Source of the DNA: Albula goreensis
Taxonomy: Eukaryota > Chordata > Actinopteri > Albuliformes > Albulidae
Length of the DNA: 64,000 nucleotides
Reading direction: 5' to 3'
Assembly (NCBI GenBank): GCA_022829145.1
Contig: CM040763.1
Span: 13,563,141-13,627,140 of the forward strand
The position numbers were made by a program, and so were the translations under genes. Below are positions 12,081-64,000 of the stretch, in pieces. How positions within the stretch are numbered: the stretch's first letter is position 1; each line of letters begins with the position of its first letter. A model generated the notes under the pieces. That model had not been told where the DNA came from and ran no database searches. It was given only the letters and a program-made list of their open reading frames with translations.

Positions 12081-12594
12081 AGATAAGCATTAAAATAAAT
12101 TTGACTTGATGAGGGTGTAACTGTGCCAAACACATGCCACCTGCCTGTGAATCTATACAGAAACATACAGACACTCATTTGTGGATTACACTCGCCACTG
12201 CCTCCACATTTTCCCACCACAGGTAAAACAGTGGGAGCTTCACTGTGATATCAGGCATACTGAGACCATTATTTCTGCCTTTAAAAAGCTATGTTATCTA
12301 CATTTGAGGATGAAAACACCAGCTAGGTGTTCTGACCTTGTGAACAATAGATAACTTCACATTTGGAACAAAATGTACAAAAAATAACATGTTTTCTCTA
12401 AAACACATTTTAATATACTATCATAAAAATATACTATTCATAAGGTTGTTCAAATTGTGCTCAACTATGACAACATACAGTACTGGTAGAAGACATGGTA
12501 TGTCAAGGGGGAAAGCTTATGTTCTGCTTTGTAATTTTAATTTCTTTTACAGCAAATTGAATTCACAAACACAAATGAAAGAGGAACAATTAAG

Positions 12595-12710
12595 AGTAAC
12601 ATGTTGGAAGAGTTTATTAATCTAAAATTGTGATCACAGGATTAATGAACGGTTGCTGGGGGTTCACCTGTTGTGTATCATCTGTGTGACCCTGGAGTCC
12701 ACCACCTCAT

Positions 12711-12724
<14 letters not shown>
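12595..12724 (-). CDS. ttc29: ttc29 terminal exon (exon 11) with stop and 3' UTR
   Basis: A strong acceptor (GTTCTTTTTTCAG) is followed by a tandem NAGNAG (CAGCAG), then 3' UTR with AATAAA at 12618-12613. Joined in phase to exon 10, the exon adds TERL and stops at TAG (12713-12711), giving a total CDS divisible by three. Another frame is open for about 19 codons (RKTVDEVVDSRVTQMIHNR, TGA at 12666-12664) and vaguely resembles the mammalian C-terminus, but would need one more base at the exon 10 junction. The exon is well supported; the exact C-terminus is not. Confidence 0.62.
12613..12618 (-). terminator. ttc29 poly(A) signal
   Basis: AATAAA on the minus strand, 46 nt past the TGA and about 93 nt past the in-phase TAG of the terminal exon. 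It supports this exon as the 3' end of ttc29. Confidence 0.65.
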
Positions 12725-55634
<42,910 letters not shown>

Positions 55635-55638
55635 TTTC

Positions 55639-56243
55639 CTGAAAATAGTAAATAGTATATACACTAGGTACAGTATCTTACGCATGTAAGCTTGAGCACA
55701 ACCGTTGAATTTGTTATAGATCCATTTTGTTAGTATCTTGCTGCCAGACCACATGATTTAAACAATATTTCCATCATTTCCTGTCATGTTACCAGCATAT
55801 TAACTTGACTAGCCAGCTAATCATCTATATGATTGCAGGTTAGGTTGCTTCCCTAGCCTGTAACGTTAACTGTTCTACATATAAACACTTTAGAAACATT
55901 CCCACTTTATGCAAGGTTATATTAATATGAACTGCAACAGCAATAGTGAAACGTACTTATCTGAGTTTTGAGTTGAACCGCGGTCAAAGAAGACAAGAAT
56001 TATTACTAGATAGCTAACTCCGCAAGGTTGCCCCTACCCATTTAATTGTAGCTATCTGTATTAGCTAGCTAACGTTAACTTTCTCAGGAAACAAGTCGTG
56101 GAAGTGGACACACAGTGATATCAGTTATTGACGAGAAATGTGCATTGAAAAAAGCCTTAACAAATATTTGCTAGTCAGGGAATAATCAAATTTGAACTGC
56201 AATTCATGCCTACTCTTTCTGTGTTTACAGTCTCCTTGCTCAC
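55639..56243 (-). other. ttc29: ttc29 intron 1 (5' UTR intron, inferred)
   Basis: About 600 bp between the inferred noncoding exon and the acceptor just before the ATG. TAGCTAGCTAACGTTAAC-type sequence near 56061 is the only notable text. No coding signal. Confidence 0.5.
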
Positions 56244-56290
56244 CACGCACTTCTTGACCACACTGCCGCTGGACGTAAAAGACGCCGTCG
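56244..56290 (-). other. ttc29: ttc29 5' noncoding exon 1 (inferred)
   Basis: On the minus strand a good donor, TGCGTG|GTGAGC, ends at 56244 in the only locally CpG-containing stretch upstream of the first coding exon. The first coding exon starts with an acceptor 4 nt before ATG, so an upstream noncoding exon is required. The 5' limit is a guess at the transcription start. Confidence 0.5.
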
Positions 56291-56300
56291 TTATAGCAAC
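56287..56300. promoter_or_regulatory. RFX X-box-like motif at the ttc29 promoter
   Basis: GTCGTTATAGCAAC matches the X-box consensus GTTGCCATGGCAAC at 10 of 14 positions, with an intact AGCAAC half-site; the mismatches are mostly transitions. RFX factors control many motile-cilia genes and usually bind within about 150 bp of the transcription start. It fits a flagellar gene such as ttc29. Function is inferred. Confidence 0.45.
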
Positions 56301-56394
56301 GCAAACTATAGGTCGCAGAGACTTTTCCGTCACCCCGATGTTTGACTGCTGAACCAAGTGTCCAGGTCTCACTGCATTGAAAAACAATGACTGA

Positions 56395-56414
56395 TTTTTT
56401 TTTTTTTTTTTTTT
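56395..56414. repeat. Poly(T) tract
   Basis: Twenty consecutive T on the + strand, about 100 bp upstream of the ttc29 X-box-like site. Could be the tail of an old minus-strand retroposon or simple sequence. Confidence 0.8.
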
Positions 56415-57550
56415 AAATAGAGACTCTATTTTAATTGAGTTAGTTGAGCAGTAAGACAGACTGTGAAAATGTATTTTCCACAATTAAAATTACTCCTGAT
56501 TTCAAAACAGTGTTTTTTTTTTTCATCCTGTGGGCTAATTTATCGGCTTTAAAATTCTTCATTCTGGAATAGCATTACTTGGGCAAAGCAACATTTCTCT
56601 ACATAAGATGTGGTGTTCCCCTAAGGCCAAGTGTCTTCCACTGAACCCATCTTGCATGGAGTGCATCCATCCACACCTCATTCTCTCAAGAGAGTTAAGT
56701 ACTCTCTCATCTTCTCGCAGCTGTTCTTGCCTGTCTCTGTAATGATGCCCAAAACTCATTTTACCCTCCCTTCATATAAATCTTTATTCTTTATTTTTAA
56801 TCCTTTATGTCTTCCAGGATGTACCTGCATAATTTTAAATCAAATTTATCTTTGCCGATGTGTCTTTTTCAGTCTGTTTGTCTCACTCAATACATCACTT
56901 GTGTGAATATACAGCATAGTAAAATAATGTTGATTACTATTTTCTTCATTTTTATCTGAGAATAATTGATTTATGTATTTATTTATTTTCATAATATATT
57001 GATTTATTAGTTATGTATTTTCATGGAAATAAAATGAGGATTAAACTCTGGTGTAAAAATCTTCTTATTCCTATTTTTATTACATGTATGTACTCTAATA
57101 TTATATTTGTAATTACTTTTGAAGAACACCAAGTTTGAAATTATGTTTTCACATTTACATTGAATTATCAATCTTTTGTTCACCAAACATCACATGATTA
57201 CCTGGAGAAGGTTTAATTTGTAATACTGCAAGGGAGTGAAAATCATTTGCAGAAGTTCAAAAGACCTTTAATATCTTCAGTACAGCATGAAACAATTATC
57301 GTGCATTTTAATACTCTGATTTTTTGTAATTGAGATTAATTTTGTATAAACTTAATTAATATGAACTGCATGGTGTGTGAATATATATTAATTAACCTGG
57401 TGTTTACAAATGCAACACTCTACAGACACAGCTCACATTCAAACTTACCTGAAATTGACCTGTAAAAAATATTACTTAAATATACTTTTAGGCATACCCA
57501 ACTGTTCTTACCATATCCTGAAGTGCTAACGTTTTTCAGCTGACCTATGA

Positions 57551-57551
<1 letters not shown>

Positions 57552-57622
<71 letters not shown>
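57552..57622. repeat. (TG)n microsatellite
   Basis: About 35 pure TG units. Confidence 0.98.
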
Positions 57623-57624
<2 letters not shown>

Positions 57625-58984
57625 CAACTGTATATGTGTGAACTAGTAACTGTGCACTTTTTTATTTTCGTTTGAAAAAAGTCCTTTTGGTTTGATTTTC
57701 ATTTTTATTTTAATCTACCTCTCTTTATACCAGCACACTGTACTTTTGAACTTCATTTCCCTATCGTGCATTTAAATACAAAAATCATAAACTATCTTAC
57801 CAACACCATAATAATGCATAATAGTGTAATGGCAATCTTACACTCAGTTCAAGTTTTGCTGGATGGATAAAGTTTGTTCAACTGAAGATATGTTTTTCTT
57901 TTATTTTTTTGGTGCTGCTCATCACCTCCATCAATAGCAATAGCGAGGGAAGAGGGTTGTGGGGGAAAAAAAGAGTGAATCAAGTTGATAAAATGTAGAT
58001 GAAAGACATGCTAGTAATCCAGTATATTTAAAAAAATACCCTGGGGTGTCTGCAAGTGGTAATCACAGTCCCTGATGTTAATCAATTATTACTTATCTAT
58101 GAGGTTTCAGTCCTGAGTTATAGGAGAAGCTTCAGAAGGCTCTTTTTTAACATATCATGAATTTCATAAAGCTTGGCCCACCAGTGCCTATGTGATACCC
58201 TCTCCATGGAAAGGGTTGTTTCTAGGGTACTCCCAGCTGCTCTTTTGCATTTGAGTTCCAACAGACCAATCAAGCTTCAGTGCAGCCTTACAATTCATAC
58301 AGTCAGAGAATGCATACACCATTCTGCAGAAACAGAGAACAACATTCTGTTAACATTCACATAGCATACTGCACTTTACACCTGCAATTCTACTGACTAT
58401 CCAAGGCAATAGGTGAAATGTATTGCAGTACAAGAAATGTTAAAGTGATACCATCTACAATGGTGCCTCAAATGTAGTGCTGTGTAAAATTTTAAGAACA
58501 ATAAAACAATTCATTTTACACAAACATGTTTTCATATCACCAATGAAAAATGTAGTTGTAACAAGTAACTTTGTAATTGGGTTTTTACAGCTGTCAAGCT
58601 AAGTGCTTAACATGTAGCTTTTGACCTGGAATTATAGCTGGATATGCAAGGGCTTCCAAAAGTGACAGGTATGCATTAACTCTGTTAAACATATACTGCC
58701 ATACAACACACTTAATCTGAAAAGCAGGAAGTGCCAGAACGCTAAATTCAGGCAGAGGGGTCATGATCATGAAGTTCAAAGATCATTTGAAAACATTCAG
58801 CGCGTTTCATTAAAATGGCATTAGTATTCGCATGGAAATCAAAGTTTTTGAGAGTAAGGGTAACACAAAAAGAAGTCAAATTGTATGTCTTTAGTGGGAT
58901 TTGTGCAGGTAATAGCTATTATTTTTCTTTCCACATGACATGCTGGATCCGTTCTAAGAGGTTCCGGAACAAAGGTGCTCTGAA

Positions 58985-59227
58985 TCTGAGAGCTCCCTGA
59001 AGAACACTCGGCAGGAATCACTACAGCTGAGGCACTGGATGGCCCTATGAGGAAAGTATAACAGTCAGAGCGCATATCGGAAAAGCACATCTGCCCAGCG
59101 GCAGCGTGAAGCAGGGAGCAACTAATGGCAAACTCCTTTAAGGAGGGGTCAGTGAGCTGGAGGAAACAGGGTCATGAAGCGGGGGAGACCAAACTCAGTC
59201 GCAGACAGTTAGGAGTGGTGTACTCAG
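58985..59227 (+). other. Possible noncoding exon ending in a consensus donor
   Basis: A GC-richer stretch of about 240 bp ends in ACTCAG|GTAAGA, a full consensus donor, on the + strand. It could be a 5' noncoding exon of a gene lying to the right (ednra is the syntenic expectation) or a conserved element. No start codon context or protein match supports coding. Confidence 0.2.
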
Positions 59228-61689
59228 GTAAGAGACTTAGCCATGCCTCTCTCCATCTTTGGACATAGCCCAGTAAATGCAACCAAGTGGAAATATTTAA
59301 ACATTTTTACATATTTAAAATTACCTATAAAACATGAATCAGATTGTTGACTAAGCTGGAAAATGATGTATTAGACATCATTCCAGAACAGCGCATAATT
59401 GCTAGGTATGGGTTAAAATCTTATGACCAAGAAGGCTGGATAACATCGTTCCAGCGCTCATCACAACATTACATAGGAGCATTGGCATCCTGGACAACAC
59501 CTCTTCTGACTATTGAATAGTTATAAGCCTTGACCTTTGCTTCTATGGGGATGAGTTTACCCAAACTACAGCAGGGAAAACTATCCCATACTATCATGGC
59601 AATGCCAGAATCCTTCACTGCTGTACCCAAGCCCTCAGACCTATAGGCTTACATAGGTGCACGCCAAAAGTTCTCTTTTCTGTTTGTCCGTAGCACAGTG
59701 AAGGATGATTTCTCTGACCGTTCTGCTTTTCTTCACTCGATTCTCCATGGTCTTGGCCCCACTCACGAATGTGAATTTCCGGGTGTAATGAGTATCTTCT
59801 GCACTGCAGCCCTAGTGTTGTGTCTCTATAGAGTTCTTAAAAAAAGCCTTCTCACACTCTAGATTGAAATTTGCAGTCGGTAGATTTTGATTTGGTTTTA
59901 TAATGGGAGGACAACCATGATGCTCAAAGACTATGTGCTTGGGAAAACACTAATCAAGTGGATAACAACTCTGTATAAACTTCCTTTGGCTGCAGTAATT
60001 GCAAATGGATATAAGTCAAGACATAGATGAACCAGAGTCAGAATGTGCAATTGTCAATGTAGGCCCATTCTATGCCAAGTGTCAGGCTACATTCTAGCTC
60101 ATATAATCCCTGAAACATGCATTACGTTCCACTACCTGTACTACTTGTATTACCCCAATAGCCCAGCAGCTGTTACTACACCAAAGGAAATGCAAATGAC
60201 TGGAACCAGAGGAATCGCTCTGTATCTGGGAAGACTGCGAGATCTGAAATGTTGTATATGATATATGATACAATACAATTGATGATACTTCTTACAATTA
60301 TACTGTAACAATTACTGAAGTGAGTGTTTTTTCCCTGGGCCAGCAATAATTACTACAGAATAGCTTTGTTTTTCTGGGGGGTTTTTAACTTAAACTTTTT
60401 AACTTCAGGACACCCAGCCACATCTCCACAAAGCATGTAATGCTAACATCCCTATATGGCTGTTGATATTTAACATGACATAATCTGCTCACTGTATAAA
60501 ATACTATATACATGTTGAACATATGTTAACATTGCCTGAATGAAAAAATACCACCAATACCCCCAGATCTATATGAAACTGTGACAATGTACTCATTAAA
60601 ACATGCTTGCTTGACAAAATAAGATTTGACCAACAGTGTCTCAATGTTACCTGGGTGGCCTAAAACCCTGCTAAGCATCACGCCGGAGTGCTACACAGAG
60701 GAGAATCGGTGGATCAGAGATATGTATTCTAATCACAGTGCTTATGTATTGATTGGCAGAAGTACTATCTGATTAAAATTGAATTACAAATGACTAGCTG
60801 ATACATTAGTCTACCATTATTTAATGCTCCGCAAAGATTTTACATGACAGATTTCTCTTGAAGCTGTCGTATGATGGTTGTAATTTGAAAATTGTTCAAA
60901 GACATCACAATATCCATATACTCAATTCACTAGATTCATCCCTTGAAAAACTGGTCATGTTTTACGCTTTTAATGTAATAATTTCAGTGACTGGCATGGA
61001 AGTGATACATTGAGGTTAAAGGTTGGTACACCAATATCTGGAGACACATGGTCAGGAATTCCTATTGGCCTTATTTATATTGTATTTAGTTTATTAGTGT
61101 AATTACTTCCTAAATGTATTTTTCCTTTACCCTGTCCATTGCCATTATAGACACACAACACTCTCTGAAGCTGACTGGAAGGCAGGCCGTTTCCAAAAAG
61201 ATTTTAAAATGCCCCATTAGCCAGTTTCCTATGATTCAAATTCTGTACTGTAAGTGCTTATCCATGATTAAATTTCCCAATGAACCAAACCAAAATGACA
61301 TTTAATTACACAAGCACAGACAAATTATCCCAGAAATTCTGGTTAAATATGGATAACTCTTCTTTTTTTCAATTTCGAGGCAAAATGTGTATTTACATAA
61401 ATATAACAAGCATGAAGTATTAATCAAAATTAATCCATAGCCTTGCATTACTCTCTTGACCACCTGTTGGGGACACACTAAATTTTTAAAATCTTTTTCT
61501 TTTTCATATTTTCCTCTCCTCTGTCCTTCTTTGATGTTTTGTTCCACATCTCTCCTTTTTCCCCTCACTGGAACAGAGTTGGAATAACCCTACAGTTCAC
61601 TTTCATGATAGAAACTTTGCATTTGAACAGATATTTTTTCCTTCAGTGCGAAATATCATCTTTATTAAAAGCATATGGAGAAACACCAT

Positions 61690-61905
61690 AAATCTGCACT
61701 AACCACGTAAAGCTGAAGTCTCAGAGAGACTGATTAACACCCAGAGTCTGCACAGGTTCTCTCCATAATTAGAGGATGTGCTGGTTTGCAGCCATGACTG
61801 CTTTGGCCTTGATGCCATTTTCCCAGGGCAGACTGCAATTATCACAGCCTACATTACAGCATTCTCTGCCTGCAGCCAGCCCAGATCCTTCCACATGAAC
61901 AATCT
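61690..61905. promoter_or_regulatory. Candidate noncoding regulatory element
   Basis: Complex, repeat-free block with CCATAATTAGAGG (near 61764) and CTGCAATTATCACAG (near 61834), GATTAACACC and CAGCC-rich stretches. It lies just before the (AAT)n repeat. Regulatory role is inferred. Confidence 0.27.
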
Positions 61906-61967
61906 ATTTGTTTCCTACAATCTTGTCACAAGTTTGGACACTCAATGCATATATCATTTTCAAATAA

Positions 61968-61968
61968 A

Positions 61969-62019
<51 letters not shown>
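61968..62019. repeat. (AAT)n microsatellite
   Basis: About 17 AAT units on the + strand; the poly-isoleucine frame across it is an artefact. Confidence 0.97.
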
Positions 62020-62020
<1 letters not shown>

Positions 62021-64000
62021 CATTATAATATGATTCAGCAGTTAATTGCTATATCATTATATACAGTTTATTACTACACTGCAATTATTAATGCAATTAC
62101 AACTACAATAAAAACCCATAATCACTACATATTGTAATTGAATTTTGTTATGGAACACTCAAATTTTCTACAACAACATTATATTTAATTTATGCAAATC
62201 CATTGAAAACATTTTAGACCATGTTTTAATTATAGCCTCTTACCCACAGGCACTTCTGCATTGTTTTCCTTTCATTCTTCTTTCATTTTCCCCTCATTGT
62301 CAGCTTGTGATTATCGCCCTTAGCATTCGCTATTTAACATTCAAGCACTGCGTGTTTTGTGCATTCTATCCTATTCATAATGTGAAACTAAGGCTAGTCT
62401 GGTGTGCATTTATGGTATAACTTATAAAAAGCTTATTCTGCTTTTCAGAAGAAACAAAAATCAAACAGGCAGAAATCAACATCTGTGATTTTGCACAACA
62501 CTTCAACCTGAGTTCATTTTACTCTGATAATATCTGTATTGGACTTAAATCAACACTATATATTTTACACTCATTGCTGAGGGAGCCACTCACAATGAAT
62601 GAGAGTGAATGTATGAGTGAATAAGTAAGGGACCCTTTGTAGGACTGCCTCTCTCAGCTGCTGAAAAACAGAAACAGAATAAACAACACAGTCACTGATG
62701 TAATCTTATCACCATACTATGACAGCACTGATTCCGCAGATGATAGCTCTGATTTTCTTATTAGTGCGCCTTCCTTTCACCCCCATCACGGCAACCGGGT
62801 GCCCAATGTCAAAAGAGTGACTGTGACAACTCCAATTTACCTCAGGAAGTCATTTCACCCCAGTGGCCTGAGGCCATGCCCTGTGCGGCGTTGCAGTGCT
62901 AACCACAGCTGAGTGCAGCAGCTGGGCTTCACACTTAGCAAAGCTGTGATGTTAGAGGGCTCTGCCATGGCCTCACACCCAATGCAACGAATATCATATT
63001 AAGACATTAAATCCTATCACACTTACAACCCGCTTTACCCATTACATTCAACAGAAAAACCATAGAATAAAAATATAGTCATGGCAATGTTCAAATATGG
63101 CTTGTGAGATAACACATGCTGTATTGACTTGTAATAAGGCATTACCATTATTTATAGGCTATGTTATAACATCATTTTGTGAAATAAATGGTTGTTTGTA
63201 TTGCAATCTAATGTCAGTTGCAATAGTGTATGGATATCAATTCAAAATATGTAACTGTCTCTGAAAAGATGAAAACCTCACTACTTAAAAATATGGCTTA
63301 TTGTTATATCTTCTAACCTTTATAAAAGTATGATGCCGTAACAATTGCCAGTTAGTTTCATGTATTGTTCACCAGTGCTGCAACATTTGGTCACATACTT
63401 TTGTGACAGACAGTGCCTCTTTCACTTGATGAGCAGCGTTTTCAGAATACAAGGAAATCGAAATGCTTCAATAAACACAAATAATTGTTTAAGTGAAAGA
63501 TGTCAGCTCTTTATTTCTAAAAGTTATTTTTCTTTTTCTCTTTTTTCAAGTGATTTACTCCAATATCTGGATAAACTGATTTGACTCCATGTAATGTATA
63601 GGCCTATATACCCCTCCCATTGTTCTTAGAAGAAAAGATCAGAATCTCTCTTTTTTCTTCTGAATTAATAGCCTTTTCTCATTTCTCCTGTTGTCTTACC
63701 TAGAGAATTAGAATGAAAGGAAAAGTGTGGAATCTGGAGGGGGAGGAGGACCTGCAGACAGGAGAGAATGTAAGCCATTGATGGTGTGGAATTACCATAA
63801 AAGTACAATCAGGTTCATATTTTAAAGGGAATGTGTAAGTAGCCTACGAGGCTTGATTTAACAATCTGATCAAGCCCAATATGTCTCATTCAGAGAATAA
63901 TGATTTTTTCATGCCTAATTTCTTCCAGTTTCTTGCTTGGGCATACTGGTAGACTTGCAGGTAATGTATAACCCAGTTGGTTTGTCCTCCTAGAGCCTCC

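Larger units (their letters stand above)
2341..12594. other. Intergenic region between pou4f2 and ttc29, including pou4f2 3' UTR
   Basis: No coding exon could be supported in these 10 kb; open frames are short (under 90 codons) and unlike known proteins. The first 1.1-1.5 kb is probably pou4f2 3' UTR. The rest is AT-rich with several stretches of higher complexity and many TAAT cores (about 5490-5830, 9180-9345 and 9915-10300, listed separately). A MITE-like hairpin lies at 11967-12080. Elsewhere I see nothing specific. Confidence 0.6.
56301..64000. other. Gene-free flank upstream of ttc29
   Basis: No coding exon is supported. In human the next gene past TTC29 is EDNRA, but none of its coding exons is visible here. 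The stretch contains (TG)n at 57552-57622, (AAT)n at 61968-62019, a GC-richer block ending in a consensus donor (58985-59227) and a complex block at 61690-61905. Between 59400 and 60260 the sequence is more complex, but I could not identify it. Confidence 0.6.

Noticed and set aside
61778..62137. 119-codon frame with poly-isoleucine
   Set aside because: Artefact of the (AAT)n microsatellite.

Overview
This is a vertebrate nuclear window, AT-rich, with long introns, dinucleotide and trinucleotide microsatellites and degenerate transposon remnants. It is most likely from a ray-finned fish. That inference rests on the two recognisable genes, on compact POU4F2 features (a 302-bp intron, a Ser/His-rich N-terminus without the long glycine run of mammals) and on a decayed repeat of a type common in teleosts. 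No prokaryotic, phage or intact retroviral content is visible.

Two protein genes are supported and they converge tail to tail. On the + strand, at 887-2340, lies pou4f2 (Brn-3b), complete in two coding exons. It is followed by about 10 kb of gene-free DNA that looks rich in conserved-type noncoding sequence (homeodomain cores, short inverted repeats). On the - strand, from about 56.3 kb down to 12.6 kb, lies ttc29, a tetratricopeptide-repeat protein of motile cilia and sperm flagella. I could place ten coding exons with matching splice phases, a probable 5' noncoding exon, an RFX X-box-like promoter motif and a terminal poly(A) signal. The pou4f2-ttc29 pairing is the same convergent arrangement as on human 4q31.22.

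The ttc29 introns (up to about 14 kb) and the pou4f2 3' flank carry several stretches dense in TAAT, octamer and E-box motifs. This is the usual layout of a developmental regulatory block, in which a bystander gene (ttc29) hosts enhancers of its neighbour (pou4f2). That is inference and needs alignment to test. The 7.7 kb beyond ttc29 holds no recognisable coding exon, only microsatellites, low-complexity DNA and one possible noncoding exon.

The most concrete anomaly is a 2-bp slippage-type insertion in a CT run in ttc29 exon 6. It creates an in-frame stop after 269 codons, while every downstream exon stays open and in phase. It is either an assembly or sequencing error, a segregating loss-of-function allele, or early decay of the gene.
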